64,000 bases of DNA from Lumbricus rubellus (lineage: Eukaryota > Annelida > Clitellata > Crassiclitellata > Lumbricidae). The DNA is taken from the NCBI GenBank assembly GCA_945859605.1, contig OX243821.1, positions 34,636,167 to 34,700,166 on the forward strand. Direction: 5' to 3'. The translations under genes and the position numbers were made by a program. The notes under the pieces were generated by a model. It ran no database searches, was not told where the DNA came from, and saw only the letters and a program-made list of their open reading frames with translations. How positions within the stretch are numbered: position 1 is the first letter of the stretch; every line of letters begins with the position of its first letter. Below are positions 43,729 through 55,153 of this stretch, piece after piece.

Positions 43729-43980
43729 TCATTGTGGCGTATTTGCTATGGCACTTATTATACCGAACGGATAAGAAACAACAACCTCATAGCCAACCAG
43801 AGATCCCATTTTCTGATGGGCGATGTATGTTACTTTGTCCGGGTAATCAGCAGCGTAATTTTGTACTGAGTCGCAGGGTTTCGACGGCAATAAATTAATT
43901 CTTTTGTTCTCTACGACATTCGTCAAGAAAATAACCTGAAATGACCGGGTGCGAAATAGTCCCGGAAACCTATGCACACT
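43729..43980 (-). repeat. Repeat with short ORF, copy 2
   Basis: 84-residue frame with LPSKPCDSVQNYAADYPDKV then TYIAHQKMGSLVGYEVVV. The peptide is better kept than chance would suggest, but the origin is unknown. Confidence 0.45.
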
Positions 43981-44180
43981 CATAACCCTAACAATAACTC
44001 CAACCCCAACCCTAACAATAACTCCAACCCCAACTCTAACAATAACTCCAACCCCAACCCTAACAATAACTCCAACCCCAACCCTAACAATAACTCCAAC
44101 CCCAACCCTAACAATAACTCCAACCCCAACCCTAACAATAACTCCAACCCCAACCCTAACTCTAACTCCAACCCTTTCCC
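43980..44180 (+). repeat. 24-bp minisatellite containing CCCTAA
   Basis: About eight units of CCCTAACAATAACTCCAACC plus four bases. Confidence 0.95.
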
Positions 44181-44669
44181 TAGTGGTTCTCTTTCAATTA
44201 TCTTATTTCTGTCGGTTTCGTATCCGTTCGATGTAAGTCCCAGTTTTAACAGGCTACGTTTATTAACCCTATAACGCACACCTGGGGTCCATCGGACCCC
44301 AGAGGTGCGATATCTTGAATATCTTTTTTGATATGAATAGTAAAAATCTGAAATAATTCAAATTCCTCAACAATTCATCCCCCTACATGTTCAAAAAAGT
44401 TGAGAGACTGTAGCACCCCTGGTTGATTTGAAAAAAATTGAGAAAGACACCTAGGGCATATTTAGCACACCTGGGGTCCAACGGACCCCAGGCTTCAGCA
44501 TTGATAGATCCATGCTGCATCGACTATAGCATAATGGGAACAGGACATACCCCCGGCCCATAACCCATGCCATTACTCCCCCCATTGCCCCTCGACATTA
44601 CCCACAGTGGGACATTACCACCGCCCCGCCATTACCCCCCGTCCCTGGGTTTATACTTAGATACAGTGT

Positions 44670-45418
44670 AGTATGTATGTATGTATGTATGTATATATGT
44701 GTGTGTATGTTGTTGAACACAGCCTGGGGACAATTTCTTCTTATCACCCTAGACTAACGCGTAACAATGTGTATGTATGAATGTATATATTAATTAATGT
44801 ATGTATTGTATATATGTGTGCATGCATTCATGCATGCATGTATGTTGTATATCTATATGAATATATGTATGTATGTATGCTTGAATTAGTATGTATGTAT
44901 GTACTTATGTATGTATGCATGTACGTATGTATGTGTGCATTTATGTGTGTTTACGAACATACACACATACTTACATAGATACATGCACACTTACATACAT
45001 ACACACATACATACATGCACATACACTGCACATTTGTACATACAAGCATACATAGGCTTACCTACATAGTCATATGCATACAATAGTGCCTGAATAGATT
45101 ACGTTCGTACACACATATATACACGCATAAATAAATACAAACAAAAACACGTACCTACATACTTGCAAACATACAGTATGTATACATTCATACATACATA
45201 CATACTTACACACATTCATGCATATGTACGTACGCACGTACGTACGTACATACATACATGCATACATAAATGCATACATACACAAATACACATGCATGCG
45301 TAATGCATACATACATACCTACATACACGTATACATACATGCACACATAGATACATACATGCATACGTACATACATACATGCATACATTCATACATGCAT
45401 GTACATACATACATACAA
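44670..45418. repeat. (TATG)n and (CATA)n arrays, inverted relative to each other
   Basis: TATG-rich to about 44950, CATA-rich from about 44958 to 45418: a long imperfect inverted repeat inside the family 2 element. ORFs here are repeats of Met/Tyr/Cys/Val and not genes. Confidence 0.85.
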
Positions 45419-45489
45419 ATGGCAACTCCTAATGTTTTTTGGCTGCGCCACTGGTCAAAATTATTGAGCAAGCTAGAAATTCTCGCTAG

Positions 45490-45887
45490 GAAATTTTTTA
45501 TGAAAATCACCATTTTTCACAAATTTTTATTGATTTTGAGCACTTCCGGTTATGAAAAGACAAATTAGTTAGCATGACAATGTAGCCCTACATTCCCTCT
45601 ATGAAGGGGCAGAAAGTTTCTTCTTCATAATAAATGACGGATAAAATATTACAGTCGTTAACCTAAGTTGGTGATTTCCAGCCCTCCTCTTGGTACCTAG
45701 GGTATATCGGGTATAACTTTTGAACGGTATGGGTTATCATCACAAATCTTACCTCAAAATGTGTGTAAATGAACCCCCTGCAAGTACTTAAAATGTCAAA
45801 ATTTTATTCCATACGAGCAATGTTTGATGGTGAGAAAACTTAACGAGGGGATACCACCGGCCCCCCTTGGCAGCCCTAGAGGGTTAA
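45490..45887 (-). mobile_element. Fragment of piggyBac-like family 1
   Basis: Matches 54360-54732 (tgagcacttccggt, gggtatatcgggtataactt) and keeps the end GAGGGTTAA at 45879-45887. The other end is missing. Confidence 0.7.
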
Positions 45888-46130
45888 TTTTCGGCCTACA
45901 TATTGACCCAAACATGTTCCATGAGTGCATGTGCTATGTACAACATACATTTAAGTCGTTCATTCCCAAGTTCTATCTAATTGATATAATTTCAACCCAT
46001 GTTATCGGTGGGGTCCATTGGACCCCAGGTGTGCTAAATGCGTTGGCGCGGAAGGTGTGCGTCATAGGGTTAAAGAACATTATGTCATTTTTCTGTATCC
46101 CACGTAATTTATGTTTTTGAGGTTTTTAAC

Positions 46131-46166
46131 TTATATATTACTTTGTCTATTCCATTTCGAAGGTGT
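46131..46166 (-). promoter_or_regulatory. PSE/TATA-like module
   Basis: ACACCTTCGAAA, ATATATAAG at +28. Confidence 0.55.
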
Positions 46167-46575
46167 TTAAAGTAAGATTTTGAATCAATGTGAGAGCTTG
46201 TCACATGTGGTAGGTCAGGTTTTTAGCGCATTTTATTATGAGGGTTTTGGATTTTAATAAGTTTGGGACCTCATCGGCATTTTTGGGGACAATACACGTT
46301 TTTTGACTTTACTGTTTTATTATTGTAAGATTCAAATGTGAAGAGTAAAGATTAATGTTTGCAATACTTCAGATTTTTTTTTTCTAACGCGCTGCTGATT
46401 TGACTTATGCATGTATCTTAAAAAATATTGTTGTCGTAATTGCCGCCACCTAAATTTTCTGACGCAACAGTTTGTGATAAATTATTACCCAAATGACTAG
46501 ATGGATATCAGTAACATCACATAAATTATAGCGAACTAAATTAGATAGCATTGTAAGTTTCCGCAATTTTTGTCC

Positions 46576-46611
46576 AATAAATAGAATTCTATCTAAACAT
46601 TTTGAAGGTGA
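46576..46611 (-). promoter_or_regulatory. PSE/TATA-like module
   Basis: TCACCTTCAAAA, TATTTATT at +28. Confidence 0.5.
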
Positions 46612-46747
46612 CTAACGAGATCACTATCTGCATCTATCTGTTCTTTTCCCCATGTAGGTAATCACACTGGGAAAGCAAATCAATGAACACAATTCTCTTA
46701 GCGGCGCTACAGATTTTACTAATTATGTTACATTACATAGAAGTTAG

Positions 46748-46801
<54 letters not shown>

Positions 46802-46822
46802 ACAACAACAACAGCAACAACC
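46748..46822 (+). repeat. (CAA)n microsatellite
   Basis: About 25 triplets with few changes. Confidence 0.95.
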
Positions 46823-46992
46823 CGCTTCGTACACGGGAAAATTAACAACAGAGAGAATTGATAATTGTGTAGATAGTTTTATTTAAGACGACGCATTTTG
46901 ATGAATAATTGTTTTGACTTTATGTCTCATTCGCTCTCAATTATTTGCTGCTGTCTTTGTACCGGCAAGTTTGAAAAACTTTTTGCTCAAAA

Positions 46993-47028
46993 GCACCTTT
47001 TAAACTGGAGTACACACCAATACAAATT
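46993..47028 (+). promoter_or_regulatory. PSE/TATA-like module, convergent pair 4
   Basis: GCACCTTTTAAA, TACAAATT at +28. Confidence 0.5.
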
Positions 47029-47073
47029 TAAGACGTTATGACAAGAAACATATATTTTCCTCAAAAGACAATG

Positions 47074-47110
47074 GCTTTATAATCGTCGTGTAAAAATGTT
47101 CTGAAGGTGT
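47074..47110 (-). promoter_or_regulatory. PSE/TATA-like module, convergent pair 4
   Basis: ACACCTTCAGAA, TTATAAAG at +28. Confidence 0.55.
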
Positions 47111-47249
47111 ATTATAGATAATGAAAATGATATTCTTGATAAACATCAAAAAAATTAAAACTCGTATAATTATTATAATTATGTAACATTATTATAATAA
47201 TTTTTATTAAATAAAACTAAAAAATTTCTTTTTTTCATTTTTATCATAA

Positions 47250-47310
47250 AAAGAATTGCACAGCGCTCCTTCAAGAAAACTACTCAGTGGCGCTCCCAGT
47301 CCAACAACGG
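47250..47310 (-). repeat. LINE/SINE tail fragment
   Basis: cagcgctccttcaagaaaac, then ctcagtggcgctcccagtcc. Confidence 0.55.
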
Positions 47311-47514
47311 CGATGTTGACGTGTTGATTATCGCTTTGTGACCCATTATAGATTGAATAATATTATTATATGGTTTCAGTTTTTCATTTTACTGAGGACT
47401 TTAGGGTCAAAATAATTATTAGCCATGTTAGGAACAGGATTATCAAGTCACGAAATGCGGTTAGCAATTGGTGAATTAAAGAATTTCTTTTCTTCTCTTA
47501 TTTTAGCATTGCGG

Positions 47515-47605
47515 TTCTCGTTAATTCATTCATTTCAAGAGATTATAGCGGCCCTTCATGAAGTTCACTCAGAGTCGCTCCCAGTCCACTCTCATGTGTT
47601 TGGAT
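47515..47605 (-). repeat. LINE/SINE tail fragment
   Basis: tatagcggcccttcatgaag, then ctcagagtcgctcccagtcc. Confidence 0.55.
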
Positions 47606-47639
47606 TGATCGTGAACAGAAATTTATCTCTGCTTCAAGA

Positions 47640-48200
47640 AATGTAAAACCAAAATCTATGTTGCAACTGAAACTAAAATTTCCCGATAAATGAAGTAAAA
47701 ACGAAGATGAAACAATTGATGTAAAATCATGCTGCTAATTTTAAATCGATTTCTTTTCTGCACAATGTTTGAGTCATACATAGTCAAATGAATAAGATCA
47801 TGCCGTCAGAACATGAAACTTAATGGGGATGTAAAGCTGAACTTGTTTATGTTTCGATAAATTTAATGTTGTATTGTCTAAAGAACTTGGTTTTTATATA
47901 ACGTTTTTATATAACGACAAAAAAACTGCAATACAGGCTATAAAAATACTTTGTAATATAAAACAGATGCAAAAAATACTAAGGTGTGAATGGGAACATG
48001 ATTGTAGACACCTCTAAAACCGTTTATGCAAAAGCTTAATAAATTTGGAACACGCTCAAAAAATACTTCCGATTTCTTGTTGCATCATCGTAAATGATCG
48101 GTTCATTTCGCTAAGTTTTTACACCGTAACAGTTGTCTGTCCAGAACATTCAACTATTATAATCACCCAACTATTCTTTATGTGAACGTCCACTCTTGTT
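47640..48200 (+). repeat. Dispersed unit B, copy 3
   Basis: Same order of blocks as copy 1, module at 48008. Confidence 0.8.
48008..48044 (+). promoter_or_regulatory. PSE/TATA-like module in unit B
   Basis: ACACCTCTAAAA, TAATAAAT at +29. Confidence 0.55.
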
Positions 48201-48239
48201 TGAACCAGATCAGACATTCAAAGTTGTTTTGTGCCGCTG

Positions 48240-48740
48240 AATGAAATAAAGCTAAGCTGAGAAAATTGATGTATAATCATACTACATACTTTACATTGGA
48301 TTCTTTTTCTGCACAATGTATCAGTCAAATTAGCAACATCATGTCGTAAAAATAAAAATCTTAATTATAGTGTAAAGCTGAACTTGTTTATGTTTCGAAA
48401 AATTGAATGCTATATTTTTCAAACGACTTTAGTTTTCTATAGAATGACAAAAAACTTTGCAATATATAAAAGATGCAAAAGACTGAGGTTTGAAAGGGAA
48501 CAAATAGACACCTCTAAAACAGTTTCTACAAAGAGCTTAAGACGTTTGGAACACGCCCGAACAGTACTTCCGACCTTTATCATTCTTCATCATCATCGTA
48601 AACTGTCGGTTCATTTCGCTAAGTTCTTCCACCGTTGTCTGTCCAGAGCTCAGTTCATGGAGTGATGTGGCGCAATACTCAACTATTATCACCCAACTAT
48701 TCTTCATGTGAACGTCCACTCTTGTTTGAACCATCCATAC
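48240..48740 (+). repeat. Dispersed unit B, copy 4
   Basis: Tandem to copy 3; holds the empty TTAA site at about 48358 that corresponds to the piggyBac insertion in copy 2. Confidence 0.8.
48508..48543 (+). promoter_or_regulatory. PSE-like module in unit B, TATA lost
   Basis: ACACCTCTAAAA, TTAAGACG at +28. Confidence 0.4.
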
Positions 48741-49188
48741 ATCTTGATATTGGTAAGAGATACAACAACGGCCTCTGACGAAATTAGGCTATGAGAGTTT
48801 TCATCGTAAGACGTTAGTCACTTTACAGTCATCTTGCGCCTGATAACAAGAGCGTTGATGTTCTTGTACATGACATTAAAAATCGATGAGTGATCCGGTT
48901 CGACTCACACGCTCTGATTAACATTTCCCACCGAGAGTCCATGATAGGCCGTAGAATCCTAGCCCTCGTCCACAGTTTTGAACTCCCAATATTAAGGACG
49001 AGAGAAATTACATTTCTCGAGTAGACTACTTTACAGATACTAGACCATTGCCGCTCTTTCTCAATACCATTCATATGATTGAAGTGTTATGATTTTCTAT
49101 ATCATTTATTTACTCGTAATGGGCTGCGGCATGTCAGAATGTTATCGTTATTCACATTGTGTCATCAAAATTGTCATCGTATAATGAG

Positions 49189-49224
49189 TATAAATAAAAT
49201 AAGTAAGTTTTGTAAAAAAGGTGT
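49189..49224 (-). promoter_or_regulatory. PSE/TATA-like module
   Basis: ACACCTTTTTTA, TATTTATA at +28. Confidence 0.55.
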
Positions 49225-49429
49225 TCAAGTATCAAATCATCTTCCGATCATTATACATTCTGCAAATCTGAACGAATAATTACAGTTTCATTTTGAATTA
49301 TCTTCTGCATCAAATTCATATTTATCCATTGGAAAAGATAACAATGCCTTTGACCAAGGAGTTACAGTAAGCGATGTGGAGCTCAAGACATGCGCTTAAC
49401 ACCCAGAGGTGGGGAAGGACATTCCAGGC

Positions 49430-49850
49430 AGATGGGCATAAAATAAATTATTATCATCGTAACTGTTGCTATTTGGTGGGACGGGAAAGGACGGAACGAA
49501 ATTGGAGAGAATAGTATGAGTGAGAGGAAATGGGAGAGAAGGGTGGGAAAGGAACGGCACTAGAGTACAGGGGGAGACAGTGGACTGGTTCAGTGGAGTT
49601 GGATTGGATGTCACCGAAATTACCCCAGAGAAGGATGGGTGGAACGGGGTGTGGTTGAGCGGGGTTTGCGGTTATGGTACGGCAAAAAGAAAGAAATTTA
49701 CTGAGCAACGCCTAAAACTTCTGTGGCGACCCAAACTTGGGATCGACATTTATGGTATTTTCTTTCCTCCATTTAGTTGTACGGGGTTTGAAATGGCATC
49801 TGCGATCTGCGTGGGAGAGAAAATTGTACACATAACCTGTTAAATATCTC
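49430..49850. other. Purine-biased, GC-richer stretch without clear gene
   Basis: Plus strand is G/A-rich with overlapping short ORFs on both strands; none has recognisable motifs. Confidence 0.4.
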
Positions 49851-49961
49851 AGCTATAATACCATTTGCATACCGATTGTGCCAGTCCCTACGGCTAGCTT
49901 GGAGAAGGCGGATGGTAGAAGACGTCGTCAAACACCAATTAAATAACTCCACGCTTTACGC

Positions 49962-49997
49962 ACACCTCTTTTAAGAAAAATTTTTACCTTATAAATA
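49962..49997 (+). promoter_or_regulatory. PSE/TATA-like module, left end of unit C
   Basis: ACACCTCTTTTA, TATAAATA at +28. Confidence 0.7.
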
Positions 49998-50094
49998 CTA
50001 GTCTCTACATTGACGAGTGTACTGCGCTTTTCTGCGACAAGCTAGTCTCTGTGTAACGAGGTAAGATGTCGCTAAACACTGTCGGCAATTTCAT

Positions 50095-50120
50095 GGTGCC
50101 AGTCCCAAGCCTGGGACACG
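50095..50120 (+). repeat. CCAGTCCCAAG repeat fragment
   Basis: ggtgccagtcccaagcctgg. Confidence 0.6.
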
Positions 50121-50501
50121 TTTTGGAATTGCGCTGGACTTTTTGGCAAACATATCAGTGCCATTTTCGTTTTTGGCCTATTTTGTGTTATAACTGACCC
50201 ATTGTATCGCTAAACGCGTGTAGTGGAGTTTGAGAATTGTAAAAAAGTAACTACATGGTGAATGTGGGAATGCAATGAAATCTGCGAAGCCCCAAAACAG
50301 ACTTGGCGATTTTTTTTAGCTCCTTGCCTCTGGCCATTCTCACCCCGTGGGGATGGATGGAGACCAAAGAGGGATAGAGAAAGGCATGTAGCCACGGGAG
50401 CCAACGGGAGTCGAGTTTTCCATTATAGTCAAACACTATGCTTTGGTTTCTAGAAACTGCGATTTTCCAAGGAAACGACCATAAAAGAAAATTTAACACT
50501 C

Positions 50502-50537
50502 ATTTTATAGCAATTACTCAAAACTTAAAAGAGGTGT
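50502..50537 (-). promoter_or_regulatory. PSE/TATA-like module, right end of unit C
   Basis: ACACCTCTTTTA, TATAAAAT at +28. Confidence 0.7.
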
Positions 50538-51166
50538 GTACTCTGTGACGCACTAATATTTATAGGTTTATGTACGTTTTATGTAGGCGTCATTGTTCAC
50601 TTGTTCAATAAATTGAATTTTAAATTTCAATCAAAATTGGCCAATCAAACAATGAATGAATCAATCAATCAATCAAAAGTTGTTATTTTGTTGTTTTGAA
50701 GTGCGGTTAAAGTCAGGGCATGGAGGTTTGCCTTTCAAATAATTTCAAAAATATATTTATACATAATTATACTAATTATACTAATTACAATACATTACAT
50801 AGAAGTTAGACAGCAACAACCTGCCTCGTTCATGGAGAAAAAGTAACAAAAGTGAGAATTGATAATAACACGAAGGCATTGCGTGGATAATTTCGGTGTT
50901 AGTTAAGACGACTCATCCTGATAAAGTATGCATTATCGCTACCAATAATTATTGTTGCTGCGGACTATGCACATTTCACACCCTAACCCTAACCCTGGCC
51001 CTAACCTTTGAAACGGAGGATCCGCGGTCAACGTCTGTTTAACCACGTTCTAAGATCAGGTGATTCAAGTGGCGATATTAAGCAACCCTAGCTATCTTCG
51101 TCATTTAACTGTGTTTAAAAAAACGAAAATTCCATCCATTAATTTCTTCGGTGATCAGTTTGCTAC

Positions 51167-51201
51167 ACACCTTTATGAATATTTTATACACTTTATAAAT
51201 T
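51167..51201 (+). promoter_or_regulatory. PSE/TATA-like module
   Basis: ACACCTTTATGA, TATAAATT at +27. Confidence 0.65.
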
Positions 51202-51594
51202 AAACCATGTAGCCAATTTTTTTATGTGCTATTTCTTTCGTGTCCATCTCATTTTAACTTTGCAATGATGCTTTTCAGTTTCCATCTGACGTAGCTGGTG
51301 AAGGTTCTCTAATCTTCTACATTGTAAAGGTTCGGTTTCTCCCGTTCACCGTGTATAATAATAATAAATTATTACGCATTTTCATGTATCGTTTGGTTAG
51401 CGTTGTTTGCTTACATGTCAGACGAGCCGCAAAACAACATATTGTCAAAAAAGATTCCATTTTAAATTTATATAGCATGTAATAATTGCGACTAAGATTT
51501 CAGATGTCGCTTTCCAACAGTAACATCATCTTTAATTATACGTAAAAACCGTATACTATACTAATTAAGATGACATAATTTTTTATAGTAGTAA

Positions 51595-51632
51595 ACACCT
51601 TTAAAACGCATAAATATAGTGTTATATATAAA
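51595..51632 (+). promoter_or_regulatory. PSE/TATA-like module
   Basis: ACACCTTTAAAA, TATATATAAA at +28. Confidence 0.65.
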
Positions 51633-51804
51633 GAGGCCACTATTGCCAATCAAGATAGTCGTGGTTCAGCAAAAAAACGTCAGCGTACTCTAGTAAGCAG
51701 CTAATTAAATAAAAAATGACCAAATAATGATACGTTGTGTTGGGTTTAAGTATTATTATACTCTGCACATACTTAACAGTTATCAATATATGCTGCGTCA
51801 CAGG

Positions 51805-51840
51805 CTTATATAAAATCCGTAAACTAAATTTCAAGGGTGT
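51805..51840 (-). promoter_or_regulatory. PSE/TATA-like module
   Basis: ACACCCTTGAAA, TATATAAG at +28. Confidence 0.65.
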
Positions 51841-51852
51841 TTAAGACGAATT

Positions 51853-53519
51853 CAACAAATACAATACAATACAATACAATACAATACAATTCACTTTATT
51901 GCAACCAGAAAACAAGAAAACAATAAAAGTACAAAACATGCATGCATTGGCTACAAAGGGGGGCCCAAAAGGGATGGACATCCCGCTGGGAAGGGTCACC
52001 CAAGTAAAAAAGTCCCAAGAAAAATTAATCAAGATAGCTTAAAAGAAAGAGACTAAAACAAATTAGGTGATGACAGATTGCAGAAAAGCTTATATTGTCA
52101 AGAGCATATAGAGAAACAAACTTAACTAAGTACTTAACTAAAATCTTAACTACACATGGTCATGTGCACTTCAAGTAGCATTAGTGGAGGAGAGTAGAAG
52201 AACACGAAGTTTCTTTTTAAATACCTGCAGACTACTCGATTGACGAATGTCAATTGGTATTGTGTTCCATACTTTAGTGCCATAAGATTTAATAGTAAAC
52301 CGCCTAGTATTAGATTGAGCTTTGACAGGGCGAAAAGCAGATGAATTCCTAGTGAAATGCGAATGGATGTCAGAGGCGTGAGGGAGGTAACCTTGGAATA
52401 CCGAAGGAAGGAGACCGTGTTCGAGTCGAAAAAAGAACTCGCTAATTTGGAGATCCTTTATCTGGTCAATTTTCAGGAGATGAAGTTCATTAAAGGAAGG
52501 GCCAGTGTGTTCCCGTTTACGAATACCCGCAATTATACGAACAGCCCTCTTCTGTAAGATTACAAGTTTATGAAGCCTGGATTCGTATGTCGATGCCCAA
52601 ACAAGGTTGCAATATGTGAGGTAGGGGTAGACAAGGGTATAATACAAATTCATTCTAATTGTCTTTGGCAAGATATAAGCAACGCGGGAAATAATACCAA
52701 TATTTTTAGCAATTTTAGTTGCAATTTGATTAATATGAACTTTCCAGGTCAAATGTTGATCTATATGCACACCTAAGAATTTTGTAGATTCAACTTGATT
52801 GATGGAAATATCATCAATAAGCAAACAGAGATTGTCATTTGGCTTTATTTTCCGGTGGGATTTAAATAAAATAAAGTTGGTTTTATCTAAATTAAGGGTG
52901 AGTTTATTTGCATGGAACCAAACAGCTATGCTAGATAGTTCAACGTTCACAGTTTGAAACAACGTCTGCCATGAACCATTGGAGTAAAAAACGTTGGTGT
53001 CATCGGCAAATAGAATAAAAAACATTGTTGGAGAGACATTGGCCAAGTCATTAATATAAAGCAGGAAAAGGAGTGGTCCGAGGTTGGAGCCTTGAGGAAC
53101 TCCATATTTGATCAACCCTAGCTCAGAAAGGACACCATTACAGAGAACTCTTTGTGTACGGCTCTCAAAATAGCTGGCAAACCATCTGAGCTGAGTCCCC
53201 CTAATTCCATAGTTGTCTAATTTTTTAAGCAAAATATTATGGTCTACCGTATCAAACGCTTTAGCTAGATCAAAGAAGATTCCCACTGAGTATTCATTAT
53301 TTTCAATAGCCTTAGAAATCATGTCCTGCATATTTAATAAGGCCATATAGGGGGAATGACCAGGTTGAAATCCATGCTGAGATGGATAAATGATGTTAGA
53401 GTTTTTAACATAGCCATAGAGTCGATTATACATAAGTTTTTCATAGAACTTGGAGAAGTAAGGAAGAACGGAAATGGGTCTGTAATTGATTACATTGTCC
53501 TTAATAATTATTTGCATTG
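51853..53519 (-). mobile_element. 5'-truncated CR1/jockey-like LINE
   Basis: Minus-strand 3' end has an AATAAA signal followed by tandem (TTGTA)n at 51856-51890 instead of poly-A, typical of CR1/L2-type elements. The 5' end stops within the reverse transcriptase domain near 53519. No clear target duplication seen. Confidence 0.85.
52171..53517 (-). CDS. LINE reverse transcriptase (partial, open frame)
   Basis: 448 residues with no stops. The RT domain starts at NYRPISVLPYFSKFYEKL and runs through FFDLAKAFDTVDH, YGVPQGSNLGPLLFLLYIND and catalytic FADD (FILFADDTNVF). The thumb and C-terminal LINE region follow (KFLGVHIDQHLTW, YNLVWAS-type block, GTKVWNTIPIDIR). The endonuclease and the first RT block are missing because of 5' truncation. 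The open frame suggests a fairly young copy. A worn relative lies at 1430-1790. Confidence 0.9.
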   Translation of the reverse strand: MQIIIKDNVINYRPISVLPYFSKFYEKLMYNRLYGYVKNSNIIYPSQHGFQPGHSPYMALLNMQDMISKAIENNEYSVGIFFDLAKAFDTVDHNILLKKLDNYGIRGTQLRWFASYFESRTQRVLCNGVLSELGLIKYGVPQGSNLGPLLFLLYINDLANVSPTMFFILFADDTNVFYSNGSWQTLFQTVNVELSSIAVWFHANKLTLNLDKTNFILFKSHRKIKPNDNLCLLIDDISINQVESTKFLGVHIDQHLTWKVHINQIATKIAKNIGIISRVAYILPKTIRMNLYYTLVYPYLTYCNLVWASTYESRLHKLVILQKRAVRIIAGIRKREHTGPSFNELHLLKIDQIKDLQISEFFFRLEHGLLPSVFQGYLPHASDIHSHFTRNSSAFRPVKAQSNTRRFTIKSYGTKVWNTIPIDIRQSSSLQVFKKKLRVLLLSSTNAT

Positions 53520-53742
53520 TCTATTATTTATTCAGCAGTTTTCGCGAGATTCAAAAATGCTCACATAGAAACTAAGCATACTTTCGGTGTCTGTTCATCA
53601 AAGGGATTGTCGGCCGATCAAATTGCCCACCCTCAATCGCTCGATAAGTGGAAGAATAAAAACATTGACATTCATTCAATCAATCAATCATTTAATTAAA
53701 TATTTTATTTGCAACCAAGTATACATGACAAGCTCACACTTC

Positions 53743-54732
53743 TTAACCCTCAGGCTACCACGCTATTTTTGTAACACTGACTACCAAGGAGGGGTGGTTA
53801 CCACCCCCCCCTGGATTTTGGGTTTGGTTTGAGATATCATAACTTGTAATACACCTATGGATTCAGCATTCATTTCTGCACAAAATGGTATATTTAGGTT
53901 TAAAATATATGAAAGCACCCCGAAGTTATGAATTGTTTACCGTAGGCACCCGTCGATTCCACAAAATGTATACTTTCGCATAAGCAAAATATTAGAATCT
54001 GTGTGTTTTAACATAATTTATTTAATTAAAAATAGTTTACATATAATAAAGTCCAATATTCAACTATAAAAACTAGTAATAAGTTAGTTTTAGTTACAAT
54101 AAAAAGAGAAAAAACATGTAAAACATGCTGAAAAACCTTTACGCAGACTTATCGGTTTGCGTTGTAAAAAAAACCCAACATTTTCACACATTTAAATTTA
54201 TTTTGAGCACTTCCGGTCATCAAATGTCAAATTAATTGGTATCAAAAAATTGCCCTAAATGAACTCTATAGAATGACATAATTTATTTCTTTTAAAAAAT
54301 AAATTATGAATAATTTTTAATAGGAAAAACATGAAAATTTCATGAAAATAAAACACCTTTATTTATATTTTAATTTATTTTGAGCACTTCCGGTTGTCCA
54401 AAGACAACTCACTGAGCATGGAAATGTAGTCCCACATTCCCTCTACAGAATGGTGTAATTGGTGTCTCTTCATGTCAAAGGACGGATAAGATACAGCCGA
54501 TAATCTAAGGGGGGGGTGGTATCCACCCCCCCCCTGGTGCCTCGGGTATATCGGGTATAACTTTTGAATGGTATGGTATATCATCACACATTTTAGCTCA
54601 GAATGTGTGCAAATGAATCCTCTACAGCTACCTAAAACGTCAAAATTTTATTCCTAACGAAAAAAAATTGATTTGGGAAAAACCTAGGGGGGGGGGTGGA
54701 TACCACCCCCCCCCTGGTAGCCCGAGGGTTAA
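53743..54732. mobile_element. piggyBac-like element, family 1, uninterrupted copy
   Basis: TTAA at 53743-53746 and 54729-54732; ends CCCTCAGGCTACCA and TGGTAGCCCGAGGG. Hairpins GGGGTGG-TTA-CCACCCC and GGGGTGG-ATA-CCACCCC near the ends. 990 bp, non-coding. Confidence 0.85.
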
Positions 54733-55153
54733 GACCAAAATAAATTCACAGTCTGGGAAGAGTAAATGTTTCCATTTCTGTTCAAACTACAAACAATACT
54801 ACTTTAATTCTTCAGACTAGTTTAATAAAAAAAGGCAATCCTCAGTAGCCAAATAAAAAAATTATTCTTGTCAAAAATATTCGCTACCACCATATAACGA
54901 ATATCTGTAAGCTGAAACTGAAAGAGTCTCCAGTGCAGACACGTAGAACCGACGAACAGCTGACATAATTGTGGCATAGACGGATATTCAAGAAAACTAC
55001 TGTTCCATACTCGAAATTTATTAAAAAAAAGACACGTTTCTATAATAATTTATTATAAGCAATATATTATAGATGTATATAGTGTAAATAAATTACACAC
55101 ATTATATACATATACATATACATATACGTATACATATAAATAAAACTATTTAT

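Larger units (their letters stand above)
44263..46073. mobile_element. piggyBac-like element, family 2
   Basis: TTAA at both ends; inverted ends CCCTATAACGCACACCT and AGGTGTGCGTCATAGGG. Hairpins GGGGTCC-ATC-GGACCCC near the left end, a second at 44471, and GGGGTCC-ATT-GGACCCC near the right end. The interior has long TATG/CATA arrays and a piece of family 1. No transposase. Confidence 0.85.
49962..50537 (+). repeat. Dispersed unit C, copy 2
   Basis: See 16724-17339; a further partial copy at 34740-34900. Confidence 0.7.

Noticed and set aside
44266..44300. CACACCTGGGG at TTAA element ends as a module
   Set aside because: Part of the hairpin terminus, no AAA run and no TATA.
44781..45568. 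Met/Tyr/Cys-rich frames
   Set aside because: Tetranucleotide (TATG)n readthrough.
50980..51010. CCCTAA repeats as a telomere
   Set aside because: Only three to four units, embedded in ordinary sequence.
54353..54390. ACACCTTTATTT in the family 1 TTAA element (also 31119)
   Set aside because: No TATA-like box at 27-30 nt; the bases run into the element's own TGAGCACTTCCGG block.
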